The notes: generated by a model not told the origin, from the sequence alone. Shown: positions 17,114 to 24,704, numbered from the stretch's first letter. The stretch: 36,665 nt of DNA from Candidatus Alangreenwoodia gallinarii (GCA_904398315.1 CAJFPD010000153.1:1-36665); one strand, 5' to 3'. Translations and numbers: made by a program.

Positions 17114-17774
17114 TTCTTCCTCCTCGCAATTCTGTTTCTTTGGCCGCCCCGCCTTCCAGAATCAGCCGTACCGCCATATTTGCCTGATGAGCTGCGCACG
17201 CCATAACCCGCGGAGCCATCAGTTTCTGTCCCGTTTCCAGGCCGTTTTTCTCATCGCCGCAGAGATAAAATCTCGCGCTCACCCTTCGCGTGCGGATGAG
17301 ATTCGTGTCAGAAAATCCCGCCATGCCTGATCCGCTTATGAGTATCGCATCCGGCAGTGAAGTGAGAACCTCATTGGCGAACACCGCCTTATTCTCCGCC
17401 GCGTCAAAAGCCTCGCAGATGATATCATCTTCTGCAAAGAGACTGCGGATATTCTGTTCCGTCACTCTGACACAGTCGGCTTTCACTTCGATATACGGAT
17501 TGATCTGCCTGATCAGCTCCGACAGTGCTTCCGTCTTTTTCAGCCCCACATGGCGCAGAAAATACGCCTGACGGTTGATATTTGACAGATCCACCTCATC
17601 GTCATCCACTATATGAATATGACCGACACCGCAGCGCGCCAGTGCCACAGCTGTATGAGATCCGAGGCCGCCGATTCCTCCGATTCCCACGCGGGCATCC
17701 CACAGCTTTTTCCGTACTTCCTCCGTATGTCTCTCATCCAGCGTGCGGAAAATATCTTCTTTATATATATGCAT
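17094..17774 (-). CDS. thiF: ThiS adenylyltransferase ThiF (E1-like)
   Basis: A 226-residue E1-like protein. The nucleotide loop [22 protein letters not shown] and [14 protein letters not shown] are intact. It adenylates the ThiS C-terminus so sulfur can be loaded. It is shorter than E. coli ThiF but of the size usual for Clostridia ThiF. ATG 17774 has GAGAGG seven bases upstream; the frame continues upstream to 17831, but that segment is an out-of-frame copy of the N-terminus made by a tandem duplication, so I reject the longer start. Confidence 0.9.
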   Translation of the reverse strand: MHIYKEDIFRTLDERHTEEVRKKLWDARVGIGGIGGLGSHTAVALARCGVGHIHIVDDDEVDLSNINRQAYFLRHVGLKKTEALSELIRQINPYIEVKADCVRVTEQNIRSLFAEDDIICEAFDAAENKAVFANEVLTSLPDAILISGSGMAGFSDTNLIRTRRVSARFYLCGDEKNGLETGQKLMAPRVMACAAHQANMAVRLILEGGAAKETELRGGRNESEGR

Positions 17775-17814
17775 TCGTATGCCTCTCATCCAGCGTACAG
17801 AAAATATCTTTTTT
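17724..17814. repeat. 52-bp-period tandem duplication across the thiF start
   Basis: 17724-17762 and 17776-17814 match at about 35 of 39 bases, offset 52. The copies read [11 protein letters not shown] in thiF and DIFCTLDERHT in another frame. Because 52 is not a multiple of three, the upstream copy is out of frame with thiF. It belongs to a 26-codon open frame (complement 17761-17841) that begins six bases after thiS and ends inside the first codons of thiF. Confidence 0.85.
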
Positions 17815-17847
17815 TCCGTTATCCACGTCACACATATTCATCTTTCA

Positions 17848-18045
17848 TCAGCCGCCTCCCACAAAACTTACGATTTCGATGGTTTCATCCTCTCCGATCA
17901 CCTTCTGCCCGTACTGATCCTTCGGCAGAATTTTTCCGTCACATTCCACCGCAATCCGTTCCGTGCGATATCCTTTCTCTTCCAGATATCGTATCATTTT
18001 CTTTCCTGCAGCTTCCGGCTCCGGCCGGCCGTTAATCATGGTCAT
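17848..18045 (-). CDS. thiS: Sulfur carrier protein ThiS
   Basis: A 65-residue ubiquitin-like protein ending FVGGG, the tail that ThiF adenylates and that carries the thiocarboxylate sulfur; the same tail is found in B. subtilis ThiS. ATG 18045 has AAGGAG ten bases upstream and GGGAG directly before it; another ATG at 18039 is possible. It is the first gene of the thi operon. Confidence 0.93.
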   Translation of the reverse strand: MTMINGRPEPEAAGKKMIRYLEEKGYRTERIAVECDGKILPKDQYGQKVIGEDETIEIVSFVGGG

Positions 18046-18098
18046 CTCCCTTTCACTCCTTTCCTCCCGTTTTTCTCTGCCAAAAGCCGCCGTTCCTC

Positions 18099-18135
18099 CC
18101 GCAGGTCATTTCGGATTTCTCCGAAATCGCTGCGG
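18099..18135 (-). promoter_or_regulatory. Second strong hairpin in the thi leader
   Basis: CCGCAG (18099-18104) pairs with CTGCGG (18130-18135), and ATTTCGG (18108-18114) with CCGAAAT (18121-18127), around a 6-base loop. It lies between the leader terminator and thiS, without a T-run, and does not cover the thiS ribosome site. It might stabilise the read-through mRNA or take part in antitermination. Confidence 0.5.
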
Positions 18136-18160
18136 CGTTTTCAGAACAGACGGCAGGAAA

Positions 18161-18213
18161 CAAAAACCGCACGAAGTTCTACACCCGTGGTGGTGTACCC
18201 CTTCGTGCGGTTT
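18161..18213 (-). promoter_or_regulatory. HMP-PP (thiS motif) riboswitch, terminator-embedded aptamer
   Basis: In the thi leader, about 10 bases after the expected start of transcription, AAACCGCACGAAG pairs with CTTCGTGCGGTTT over 13 bp (arms 18201-18213 and 18164-18176). An asymmetric internal loop follows, then an inner stem TACACC/GGTGTA (18192-18197 with 18180-18185). The outer stem runs straight into TTTTTG TTT on the minus strand, so aptamer and terminator are one hairpin. That is the design reported for the thiS-motif riboswitch class that binds the thiamin precursor HMP-PP and sits in front of thiS. Position and build fit; I could not align to the consensus. No TPP riboswitch is present. 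It should tune thiazole synthesis to the HMP-PP supply. Confidence 0.8.
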
Positions 18214-18228
18214 CTGCACTATAGATTT

Positions 18229-18257
18229 ATTGTAAACGATGGCTGAGTGCCTGTCAA
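18229..18257 (-). promoter_or_regulatory. Consensus SigA promoter of the thi operon
   Basis: TTGACA (complement of 18252-18257), 17 bases, TACAAT (complement of 18229-18234). Start expected near 18222, only about nine bases before the riboswitch hairpin. Confidence 0.88.
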
Positions 18258-18343
18258 CCGCTTTTCCCCCTCCTATCCTCTTTTTCCGCCGGCTGAAACG
18301 GCCCCTGAAAAGAGATGTGACAGATACAATTATCAGCTTCCTG

Positions 18344-18372
18344 TTGTGCAGCCGCAGCCATGATGTTATAAT
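18344..18372 (+). promoter_or_regulatory. Probable promoter of the MATE gene
   Basis: TTGTGC (18344-18349), 17 bases, TATAAT (18367-18372). The leader of about 110 bases carries TTTCAGATTT twice (18458-18467 and 18472-18481) just before the ribosome site. Confidence 0.6.
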
Positions 18373-18492
18373 ACAGTGCAATATGCAGAAAAGAGACTTC
18401 GTTTCCGCCTTTTCCGGAGCTTTTGTCCGAACGTTGCGGAAAAATTCTGCCTGAAAGTTTCAGATTTAAAATTTCAGATTTTGGAGGTTTTT

Positions 18493-19917
18493 ATGATGGA
18501 AAAAAATTCGACAGAGGATCCCGGCGGAAGCAGACAACTGCAGGAAAACAAAATGGGCATCATGCCGATCCCGAAGCTTCTGTTTACCATGGCCGTACCG
18601 GCCATCTGTTCCATGACACTGCAGGCGGTGTATAATATTGTAGACAGTATCTTCGTCGCACAGATCAGCGACAGAGCTCTCACCGCCGTCACGCTGGTCT
18701 TTCCGATTCAGATGCTCGTCATCGCCGTCGGTGTCGGTACAGGAGTAGGTGTCAATTCCCTGATCGCCCGCAGGCTGGGAGAAAAGAAATTCGACGAAGC
18801 CAATTCCGCTGCCACTCACGGTTTCGTGCTGGCATTCGTAAACTGGCTCGTCTTTCTGATCTTTACGATCTTTTTCTCCAGAATGTTCTACAATGCCTTT
18901 TCCGACAGCAGCGATCTCGTCGATCAGGCGATGGCCTACAGCGATATTGTCACAGGCGTATCTATATTCCTTTTTCTGGAAATGACCTGTGAAAAAGTGC
19001 TGCAGGCTACCGGAAATATGGTTATGCCCATGATTTCCAACATGGTGGGTTGCGTGACGAACATCATCCTTGATCCGGTCCTCATCTTCGGTTACTTCGG
19101 ATTTCCGGCGATGGGAGTCAGAGGCGCGGCCATCGCCACCGTCATCGGCCAGCTGTTAGGCATGCTCGTCATCGCCGGATTTCTGTTTCTGCGGGAACAT
19201 CCTGTAAAGATCAGCCTGAGGAAATTCCGCTTCTCGAAGCCGATCCTCATGGATATCTACAGCGTCGGTTTTCCTTCGATGCTCATGCAGGCGATCCCGT
19301 CCTTTGTAACGGTGTTTCTCAATGCGATTCTCATCGCATTCTCGGAAACAGCCGTTTCCGTTCTCGGCGTCTATTTCCGGATTCAGTCCTTCGTCTTTAT
19401 GCCGGTCTTCGGACTGAATCAGGGTTCTACGCCGATCATGGGATATAATTACGGAGCGAAAAACCGTGAGCGTCTCATGCAGACGCTGAAGCTGTGTCTG
19501 ATCACCGCTGTCATCATCATGTGCATCGGCGTTCTGATCTTCCAGCTCTTTCCGGGTCCCATCATGTCGATCTTCAATCCGTCGGCGGACATGCTGCGGA
19601 TGGGAACGACGGCCATGCGCCTGCTGAGCCTCTGCTTCATCCCTGCCGCCTTCGGCATCGTATTTGCCACGCTGTTTCAGGCCCTCGGCTTCGGTACATA
19701 CAGTCTGATCATGACGCTGCTGCGCCAGCTCATCATCATACTGCCCGCCGCATGGATTCTCTCCAGATTCATCGGCGTAACCGGCGTATGGCTCTCTTAC
19801 CCGATTGCGGAATGCTTTTCTCTTCTGTGCGCTCTGTTCTTCTTCCGAAGAATCTACAGGCGCCAGATTCAGACGATTCCCCTTCGGGCAGAAGTTTCTT
19901 TAGGCAAGAGAAACTGA
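18493..19917 (+). CDS. MATE family Na+/H+-driven multidrug exporter
   Basis: A 474-residue protein with about 12 membrane segments in two MatE halves. PKLLFTMAVPAI, AVYNIVDSIFVAQ, GVGTGVGVNSLIARRLGEK and, in the second half, GLNQGSTPIMGYNYGAK are typical of the NorM/DinF/MepA superfamily. GGAGG (18483-18487) lies 5 bases before ATG 18493 and 8 before ATG 18496, so one of these is the start and the frame back to 18376 is leader. It is monocistronic. It probably exports cationic compounds, but the substrate is not shown by sequence. Confidence 0.92.
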   Translation: MMEKNSTEDPGGSRQLQENKMGIMPIPKLLFTMAVPAICSMTLQAVYNIVDSIFVAQISDRALTAVTLVFPIQMLVIAVGVGTGVGVNSLIARRLGEKKFDEANSAATHGFVLAFVNWLVFLIFTIFFSRMFYNAFSDSSDLVDQAMAYSDIVTGVSIFLFLEMTCEKVLQATGNMVMPMISNMVGCVTNIILDPVLIFGYFGFPAMGVRGAAIATVIGQLLGMLVIAGFLFLREHPVKISLRKFRFSKPILMDIYSVGFPSMLMQAIPSFVTVFLNAILIAFSETAVSVLGVYFRIQSFVFMPVFGLNQGSTPIMGYNYGAKNRERLMQTLKLCLITAVIIMCIGVLIFQLFPGPIMSIFNPSADMLRMGTTAMRLLSLCFIPAAFGIVFATLFQALGFGTYSLIMTLLRQLIIILPAAWILSRFIGVTGVWLSYPIAECFSLLCALFFFRRIYRRQIQTIPLRAEVSLGKRN

Positions 19918-19975
19918 TGGCCAGACATCGGCTTTTTCGACGGCATCTCCGGCATCTCCGGCGGCGGTAACCGTT

Positions 19976-20017
19976 CCGGCGGCAGACGCCGGAATCCGCA
20001 GAAACGGCTGCCGCCGG
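19976..20017 (+). repeat. GC-rich inverted repeat after the MATE gene
   Basis: CCGGCGGCAG (19976-19985) and CTGCCGCCGG (20008-20017) form a 10-bp perfect stem with a 22-base loop. There is no T-run, so it is a weak candidate for ending the MATE transcript. I see no clear promoter between it and the preQ1 aptamer. Confidence 0.45.
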
Positions 20018-20034
20018 CCGGATACGGCCTTATC

Positions 20035-20075
20035 AGACAGTTCATTGGTACCATCCTGTCTCAAAACAAAACCAG
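20035..20075 (+). promoter_or_regulatory. preQ1-I riboswitch aptamer
   Basis: P1 is AGACAG (20035-20040) with CTGTCT (20056-20061). The loop begins TTCA, then TTGGT (20045-20049), then ACCATC. An A-rich tail CAAAACAAA (20062-20070) leads to ACCAG (20071-20075), which can pair with TTGGT to close an H-type pseudoknot. This order (P1, UUC loop, P2 strand, ACC/AUC before P1', A-rich tail, P2' strand) is that of class I preQ1 aptamers. It stands before queD-queE-folE-queF, the pathway that makes preQ1. Confidence 0.82.
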
Positions 20076-20156
20076 GACCCTGCAGAACCTGCCGATATGG
20101 TTCATGGATTTCCTTCCGCATCCGGCTGCAGGCGTCCCTCAGGGCGCCTGTTTTTT
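20075..20156 (+). terminator. preQ1 riboswitch expression platform: antiterminator and intrinsic terminator
   Basis: Terminator: CAGGCG-T-CCC (20129-20138) folds with GGGCGCCTG (20142-20150) and is followed by six T's (20151-20156). Antiterminator: GGACCCTGCAG (20075-20085) can pair with CTGCAGG-C-GTCC (20126-20137), 11 bp with one bulge. The two use the same bases, so they exclude each other. The antiterminator starts at the last base of the aptamer pseudoknot, so ligand binding should favour termination and switch off the que genes. Confidence 0.82.
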
Positions 20157-20203
20157 CTTTACATCGATATCGGAATATATATAAAGAAAGGACGGTCACA
20201 GTC

Positions 20204-20746
20204 ATGTATAAAATCACCGCTGAAGAAAGTTTCGACTCCGCGCACTTTCTGAAGGATTACGACGGAAAATGCGCCAATATACACGGTCATCGCTGGCGCG
20301 TTCTCGTCACCGCCGGCGCAGAGGAGCTCAGTGAAAAAACGCAGACGCGGGGCATGGTCCTCGATTTCGGCGATCTGAAAAAAGCTCTCCGGGAAGAGAC
20401 AGAAGCTTTGGACCATCTTTTCATCATCGAAAAAGATTCTCTGCGTCCGGAGACAAAAGAAGCCCTTCTGGCAGAAGGTTTCCGCATCCGTGAAGTCAGC
20501 TTCCGTCCTACGGCCGAAAATTTTTCCAGATATTTCTTCGACCGCATCCGCCGTCAGGGATATCCGGTCCTCGAAGTGACAGTCTTTGAGACACCCAATA
20601 ACAGAGCATCCTACTCGCCGTCTTCTGAAATATCCGGAATATCCGGCGGAATGTCCGGCACAACACACGACAGACCGGATGGCGCCGACCGGAATGACAG
20701 CGCAGTAACGGCCGAAAAAAGAGGTGAATCCCATGACGAAGTATAA
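20204..20746 (+). CDS. queD: 6-carboxy-tetrahydropterin synthase QueD with extra C-terminal tail
   Basis: Zinc enzyme of the PTPS fold that turns dihydroneopterin triphosphate into 6-carboxytetrahydropterin. Zinc ligands H14 (SAHFL), H27 and H29 (NIHGHRW), catalytic C23 (GKC), D70-H71 (ALDHLF) and pterin-binding E105 (RPTAENF) are in place. Family members are about 120-140 residues; here about 40 polar residues (SEISGISGGMSG ... ESHDEV) follow the fold. The end of that tail overlaps the queE start by 14 bases, so part of it may simply be read-through of the junction. ATG 20204 has AAAGGA 11 bases upstream. Confidence 0.93.
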   Translation: MYKITAEESFDSAHFLKDYDGKCANIHGHRWRVLVTAGAEELSEKTQTRGMVLDFGDLKKALREETEALDHLFIIEKDSLRPETKEALLAEGFRIREVSFRPTAENFSRYFFDRIRRQGYPVLEVTVFETPNNRASYSPSSEISGISGGMSGTTHDRPDGADRNDSAVTAEKRGESHDEV

Positions 20747-21401
20747 TATCGCAGAACATTTCATCAGTATCAATGGTGAAGGGCCCCGAGCCGGCACGCT
20801 CTCTCACTTCATCCGCTTTTTCGGCTGCAATCTGGAATGCAGCTACTGCGACACGGTCTGGGCCGGCGATGCCGGAAAGGAAGGAGAACGGATGTCGGCA
20901 GAAGAGATTCACAGAATGATCCTGACAGAGGGCATCCGAAATGTCACGCTTACCGGCGGAGAGCCGCTGCTGCAGAAAGATATCGGCGTTCTGCTCGGCG
21001 TTCTGTGCTCCGATCCCAAAATCAGCGTGGAAATCGAAACGAACGGTTCCGTGGATATCTCCCCTTTCGCCGCCATGAAAAACAGACCTGTCTTCACACT
21101 GGACTACAAACTGCCCTCCAGCGGAATGGAAATCATGATGCGCGTTTCCAATTTTGATTTTCTCAGATCCGGTGACGCCGTAAAGTTCGTAGCCGGTTCC
21201 CGCAGCGATCTGCAGCGCGCGCTGACCGTCATCGGCGCAAACCGTCTGACGGAAAGATGTGAAGTCCATCTCAGCCCTGTTTTCGGAGAAATCGAACCCG
21301 CTGAAATAGTAGAATTTATGAAGGAAAACAGAACAAACGACGTCGCTGTGCACCTGCAGCTTCACAAGCTGATCTGGGAACCGGACAGGCGCGGCGTATG
21401 A
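20733..21401 (+). CDS. queE: 7-carboxy-7-deazaguanine synthase QueE
   Basis: A 222-residue radical SAM enzyme that contracts 6-carboxytetrahydropterin to CDG. The cluster ligands are C32, C36 and C39 in [11 protein letters not shown]; the substrate region [11 protein letters not shown] and the GGEPLLQ motif follow. ATG 20733 has AGAGG eight bases upstream and is better than the GTG at 20724. The stop overlaps the ATG at 21398. Confidence 0.95.
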   Translation: MTKYNIAEHFISINGEGPRAGTLSHFIRFFGCNLECSYCDTVWAGDAGKEGERMSAEEIHRMILTEGIRNVTLTGGEPLLQKDIGVLLGVLCSDPKISVEIETNGSVDISPFAAMKNRPVFTLDYKLPSSGMEIMMRVSNFDFLRSGDAVKFVAGSRSDLQRALTVIGANRLTERCEVHLSPVFGEIEPAEIVEFMKENRTNDVAVHLQLHKLIWEPDRRGV

Positions 21402-22012
21402 CAAAGGAGGCGAACCCATTACAGATGGCAATCGATCAGAAAGCGATAGAAGAACATATCCGCGGCATCCTCACCGCTCTGGGAGACGATCCGGACCGGG
21501 AGGGGCTCCGGGATACTCCGGCGCGCACGGCGCGCATGTTTCTTGAGATGTTCGAGGGAATGAATTACACCAACGATGAGATCGCGCAGATGTTCAACCG
21601 GACATTTGAAGAGGATTTCGATCCCGTCGAATCCGGCAGCGATATGGTCGTCGTCCGGGATATTGATATTTTCAGCCACTGCGAACATCATCTCGCTCTC
21701 ATGTACGACATGAAAGTTACCGTTGCCTACATTCCCGTCGGAAAAGTCATCGGCCTGAGCAAGATCGCCCGTATTGCGGACATGGTGTCAAAACGGCTTC
21801 AGCTTCAGGAGCGCATCGGAGCCGATATCGCAGAGATCATACAGAAAGTGACAGGCTCTGCGGACGTCGCTGTGCTGATCAGCGGAAAACACAGCTGTAT
21901 CAACGCCCGAGGTATAAAAAAACCGGACACGAAAACTCATACCTCCACGCTCCGCGGACGCTTCCGGACCGACCCGCTGCTCGCCGCAAGAGTCGAGCGC
22001 TACAGTGAATGA
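21398..22012 (+). CDS. folE: GTP cyclohydrolase I
   Basis: Zinc enzyme that turns GTP into dihydroneopterin triphosphate, the first step of both queuosine and folate synthesis. Zinc ligands C95, H98 and C167 (SHCEHH, GKHSC) and [23 protein letters not shown] are present. Start choice: ATG 21398 overlaps the queE stop (ATGA), while AAAGGAGG (21403-21410) lies 14 bases before ATG 21425 ([14 protein letters not shown]), which looks more like the usual family N-terminus. Its place in the que operon suggests it feeds queuosine first. Confidence 0.95.
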   Translation: MTKEANPLQMAIDQKAIEEHIRGILTALGDDPDREGLRDTPARTARMFLEMFEGMNYTNDEIAQMFNRTFEEDFDPVESGSDMVVVRDIDIFSHCEHHLALMYDMKVTVAYIPVGKVIGLSKIARIADMVSKRLQLQERIGADIAEIIQKVTGSADVAVLISGKHSCINARGIKKPDTKTHTSTLRGRFRTDPLLAARVERYSE

Positions 22013-22082
22013 CGGATGGCGGATGATTCCGGGAGTTTTGCGCGCTGTCCCATGAAGAGTAAATAAAAAGGAAACCAGAAAT

Positions 22083-22583
22083 ATGAACGAAATCAATAAC
22101 CGAAAAGAAAACGAAAATCTCACACTTCTGGGAAACCAGAAGACACAGTATCCCCGGGATTATGCTCCTGAAATACTGGAAACTTTTTCCAATAAACATC
22201 CGGGCCACGATTATTTCGTAAAATTCAACTGTCCGGAATTTACCAGCCTCTGCCCGATTACGGGGCAGCCTGATTTTGCGACGATCACCATCTCTTACGT
22301 CCCCGATGTGAAAATGGTGGAGAGCAAATCTCTCAAACTCTATCTGTTCAGTTTCCGCAACCGCGGAGACTTTCACGAAGACTGCGTGAATATTATCATG
22401 GAAGATCTGATCAGATTAATGGATCCGAAATATATCGAGGTCTGGGGCAAATTTACGCCCCGGGGCGGCATTTCCATCGATCCCTACTGCAATTACGGCA
22501 GGCCGGGTACAAAATGGGAAAAGACAGCAGAAAACAGACTGTTTTATCACGATTTGTATCCGGAAAAGATCGATAACCGCTGA
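22083..22583 (+). CDS. queF: preQ0 reductase QueF (NADPH-dependent 7-cyano-7-deazaguanine reductase)
   Basis: A 166-residue one-domain (YkvM-type) QueF in the tunnelling fold. The nucleophile is C57 in [15 protein letters not shown]64, the [14 protein letters not shown] motif (80-93) and FHE (97-99) are intact. It reduces preQ0 nitrile to preQ1 amine, the ligand of the riboswitch at the head of this operon. AAAGGA precedes the ATG at good spacing. The stop codon lies in the terminator stem. Confidence 0.95.
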   Translation: MNEINNRKENENLTLLGNQKTQYPRDYAPEILETFSNKHPGHDYFVKFNCPEFTSLCPITGQPDFATITISYVPDVKMVESKSLKLYLFSFRNRGDFHEDCVNIIMEDLIRLMDPKYIEVWGKFTPRGGISIDPYCNYGRPGTKWEKTAENRLFYHDLYPEKIDNR

Positions 22584-22629
22584 AAAACGAAGGAACCTTC
22601 CGGCACCGCCGGAAGGTTCCTTCGTTTTT
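22583..22629 (+). terminator. Terminator of the que operon
   Basis: The arms 22583-22604 and 22608-22629 are perfect reverse complements (22 bp, AAAAACGAAGG ... CCTTCGTTTTT) around a 3-base loop. The A-run/T-run are part of the stem, so it can work in both directions and may also end the XRE gene on the other strand. Confidence 0.9.
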
Positions 22630-22730
22630 GCGTTTCAGGGACAGAAATCGGACTGCCGTCAGGTACGCTTTTTTCTGTTCCCGGTCTCATCAGCGCTCCT
22701 GTATCAGCGCTTTTGCATCAACCTTCTTTA

Positions 22731-22985
22731 TCAACTCTGTCGTTCTTCAATACCCAGCAGATAGTATACGGTAACATCGAGAGCCTCGGCAAGAAACGGA
22801 AGCTCATAATCCGCTATCACCCGCTGACCGTTTTCCATTCTGCTGATCGTCTTCTGCGTAACATTCAGTCCCGCGAGCTGAAGCCTCGCTGCCAGCTGTT
22901 CCTGCGAAAGAGAAACGCTCTCCCTGGTGGCCCGCAGCCGTTCCCCGCTGATATTGCATTTTCCGCTAGGCTTATAGATCTTCAC
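22731..22985 (-). CDS. XRE-family helix-turn-helix regulator
   Basis: A single HTH_3 domain: ERLRATRESVSLSQEQLAARLQLAGLNVTQKTISRMENGQRVI followed by PFLAEALDVTVYYLLG. That is the phage-repressor-like DNA-binding fold with no added sensor domain, about 84 residues from GTG 22985, which has GAGGG eight bases upstream. A GTG at 23000 gives five more residues but has no ribosome site. No toxin, phage or partner gene is next to it. Target unknown; its own promoter region or the neighbouring EamA gene are the nearest candidates. Confidence 0.85.
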   Translation of the reverse strand: MKIYKPSGKCNISGERLRATRESVSLSQEQLAARLQLAGLNVTQKTISRMENGQRVIADYELPFLAEALDVTVYYLLGIEERQS

Positions 22986-23106
22986 AACGTATTCCCTCAC
23001 TCATCATAAAATGGATTAGTACGTTGACAGTAACACGTTCGCCTGTTCTGTATTATTCCAAAGATGGGTGAGAAATATACCATTTTGTCAAAAGCGAAGA
23101 TTTTTT

Positions 23107-23136
23107 AAGAAAAAACGACGGCAGAGCTGCCGCCGT
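23107..23136 (-). terminator. Terminator of the EamA transporter gene
   Basis: ACGACGGCAG (23115-23124) and CTGCCGCCGT (23127-23136) pair with one mismatch; on the minus strand TTTTTTCTT follows (complement of 23107-23115). Confidence 0.8.
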
Positions 23137-23202
23137 GAACGCTTTTTCAATATTTTCCCCGGGTGTCCGGCCCTGTCTTTTCCTCCAGAGACTTTTCCGG
23201 CA

Positions 23203-24135
23203 CTATTTCAGAAGAACGACGGTGGCCAGAATTGCCGCAAACCCGATGTAATCCGCAGGGGAAAAGGAGGAGCCCATCCAGACGACAGAAAGAAAAGCCG
23301 CTGTCAGCGGTTCCAGACAACCCAGCAGAATCGCCTTTACGGGGCCTACCAGACGGATTCCCTGCAGAAACAGAGAAAAGGCTCCCACCGTTCCTACCAG
23401 AATGATCAGCAGCATCAGCACGAAGGCCCCCGCATCAAATCCTTCCGGAATATACCAGGCCCGGATCGCCGCAAAAAAAATGATTCCGCCGGCAAACAGA
23501 CCCATGCCTGTCACGGGAATACTTCCCCAGCGCTCCACCGGCGCGCGGGAAAGAAGAGAGTAACAGGCTGCTCCCACTGCAGCCGCCAGACCCCATAAAA
23601 GGCCCGGCACAGACAGCTCCAGATTTCCCGGTTTTCCTCCCGTAGCAAGCAGAAAGACGCCGGACAGAGCCAGGACGATGGAAATCACCTGCCGCCGGTC
23701 GGGAAGCGTCTTCGTCGTGATACAGACGAAGATAGCGATCAGCAGCACGGAAATATTCTGAAGCACCGTAGCCGTTCCGGAATTCGTCCACCGGATCGCG
23801 CACAGATAGGCCAGCTGGCAGAACAGCAGACCCGCCACAGAAAAAGCCGCGATCTGAACCCGCGTTTTCTTATCCCGTATCATGTCGAGAATCACGGTAC
23901 GCTGTCGCAGCAGAAGCCATACCATCATCAGAGCTCCCGCCACCGTCATGCGCACCGCAGTCACCCAGGAGGCATCCGGCGCATAATCGCGGAACAGGGC
24001 CTCACTGCAGGTTCCTGAAAATCCCCAGCTTACCGCTCCGAGAATACAGCAGATCGTCCCCTTCTTCCGTGAGTCAATGCCGTTTCTTTTCTTTTCCTTT
24101 GTATTTATCTCATTGGTATTTACCTTATCGATCAT
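23203..24135 (-). CDS. EamA/DMT-superfamily transporter
   Basis: A 310-residue protein with ten membrane segments in two EamA halves (GTICCILGAVSWGFSGTCSEALFR in the first, VPGLLWGLAAAVGAACYSLLSR in the second). The end of the first half reads LQNISVLLIAIF and of the second LGCLEPLTAAFLSVV, both typical of the family. Such proteins export or import small metabolites such as amino acids; substrate is not shown here. The N-terminus carries about 25 polar residues, so a later start is possible but no later ATG fits. A 24-bp tandem repeat lies just upstream. Confidence 0.88.
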   Translation of the reverse strand: MIDKVNTNEINTKEKKRNGIDSRKKGTICCILGAVSWGFSGTCSEALFRDYAPDASWVTAVRMTVAGALMMVWLLLRQRTVILDMIRDKKTRVQIAAFSVAGLLFCQLAYLCAIRWTNSGTATVLQNISVLLIAIFVCITTKTLPDRRQVISIVLALSGVFLLATGGKPGNLELSVPGLLWGLAAAVGAACYSLLSRAPVERWGSIPVTGMGLFAGGIIFFAAIRAWYIPEGFDAGAFVLMLLIILVGTVGAFSLFLQGIRLVGPVKAILLGCLEPLTAAFLSVVWMGSSFSPADYIGFAAILATVVLLK

Positions 24136-24168
24136 GACAGATGTACCAGAACAATAGCGCCTTTCTAT

Positions 24169-24216
24169 TTTTTATACCCGAACCATACAAAATTTTTATA
24201 TCTGAACCATGCAAAA
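24169..24216 (-). repeat. Two tandem 24-bp repeats upstream of the EamA gene, candidate operator
   Basis: Copies 24169-24192 and 24193-24216 match at 21 of 24 bases (TTTTTATA-YCYG-AACCAT-RCAAAA). They lie 34-81 bases before the EamA start codon, where a promoter should be; on the minus strand each holds ATGGTTC and TATAAAA. Two direct operator half-sites on the same face of the helix is a pattern seen with MocR/GntR-type regulators of EamA genes, but no such regulator is in the window. I see no gene in 24217-24370. Confidence 0.65.
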
Positions 24217-24370
24217 AGCAAAACGGACCTTATCTAAATTACCACGGTTTCCGAAGGGAATCAAGGATATTTACGCATCAGGAAATCATGTCCCGGGAAA
24301 CGTTCCGGAACATGAAAATCCGACCCGGATCCAAAGGCATCCGCCCGGAAAAAGAAAATTTGCATTGCAT

Positions 24371-24412
24371 AAAAAAAATATCCTTACAGTCTGTTATATG
24401 CTGTAAGGATAT
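24371..24412 (-). terminator. Terminator of the tRNA cluster
   Basis: ATATCCTTACAG (24378-24389) and CTGTAAGGATAT (24401-24412) pair perfectly over 12 bp; eight T's follow on the minus strand (complement of 24371-24378). It lies 8 bases after the CCA of tRNA-fMet. Confidence 0.93.
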
Positions 24413-24419
24413 CTGACTT

Positions 24420-24495
<76 letters not shown>

Positions 24496-24615
24496 ATATC
24501 TGATATTCAGTTGTAAGCCGGAATAACATCGACGCAACCCGCATAAAAAGCGAAACGACCCGAACGGAAAATGAAAGCACCAGACGTAACTTTCCTCTGT
24601 CCCTCGGGTTCGAAA

Positions 24616-24704
24616 TGGTGCCGGGGACCGGGGTCGAACCGGTACGATCGGTAAGGATCGCGGGATTTTAAGTCCCGTGCGTCTGCCAATTCCGCCACCC
24701 CGGC
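24616..24704 (-). tRNA. tRNA-Leu (TAA)
   Basis: Begins GCCGGGGTGGCGGAATTGG and has anticodon TAA in GGACTTAAAATCC, a long variable arm as expected for Leu (89 bases) and an encoded CCA. Confidence 0.96.

Noticed and set aside
18046-18222. TPP riboswitch in the thi leader
   Set aside because: No CUGAGA or ACCUGAUCUGGAUAAUGCC-like core on the minus strand; the leader fits the HMP-PP class instead.
23020-23050. TTGACA on the plus strand near 23022 as a promoter
   Set aside because: No -10 box at 16-18 bases and no plus-strand gene downstream.
24141-24416. Plus-strand open frames upstream of the tRNA terminator (91 and 65 codons)
   Set aside because: They start within the 24-bp repeats, have no ribosome site, and run into the tRNA terminator; no family resemblance.
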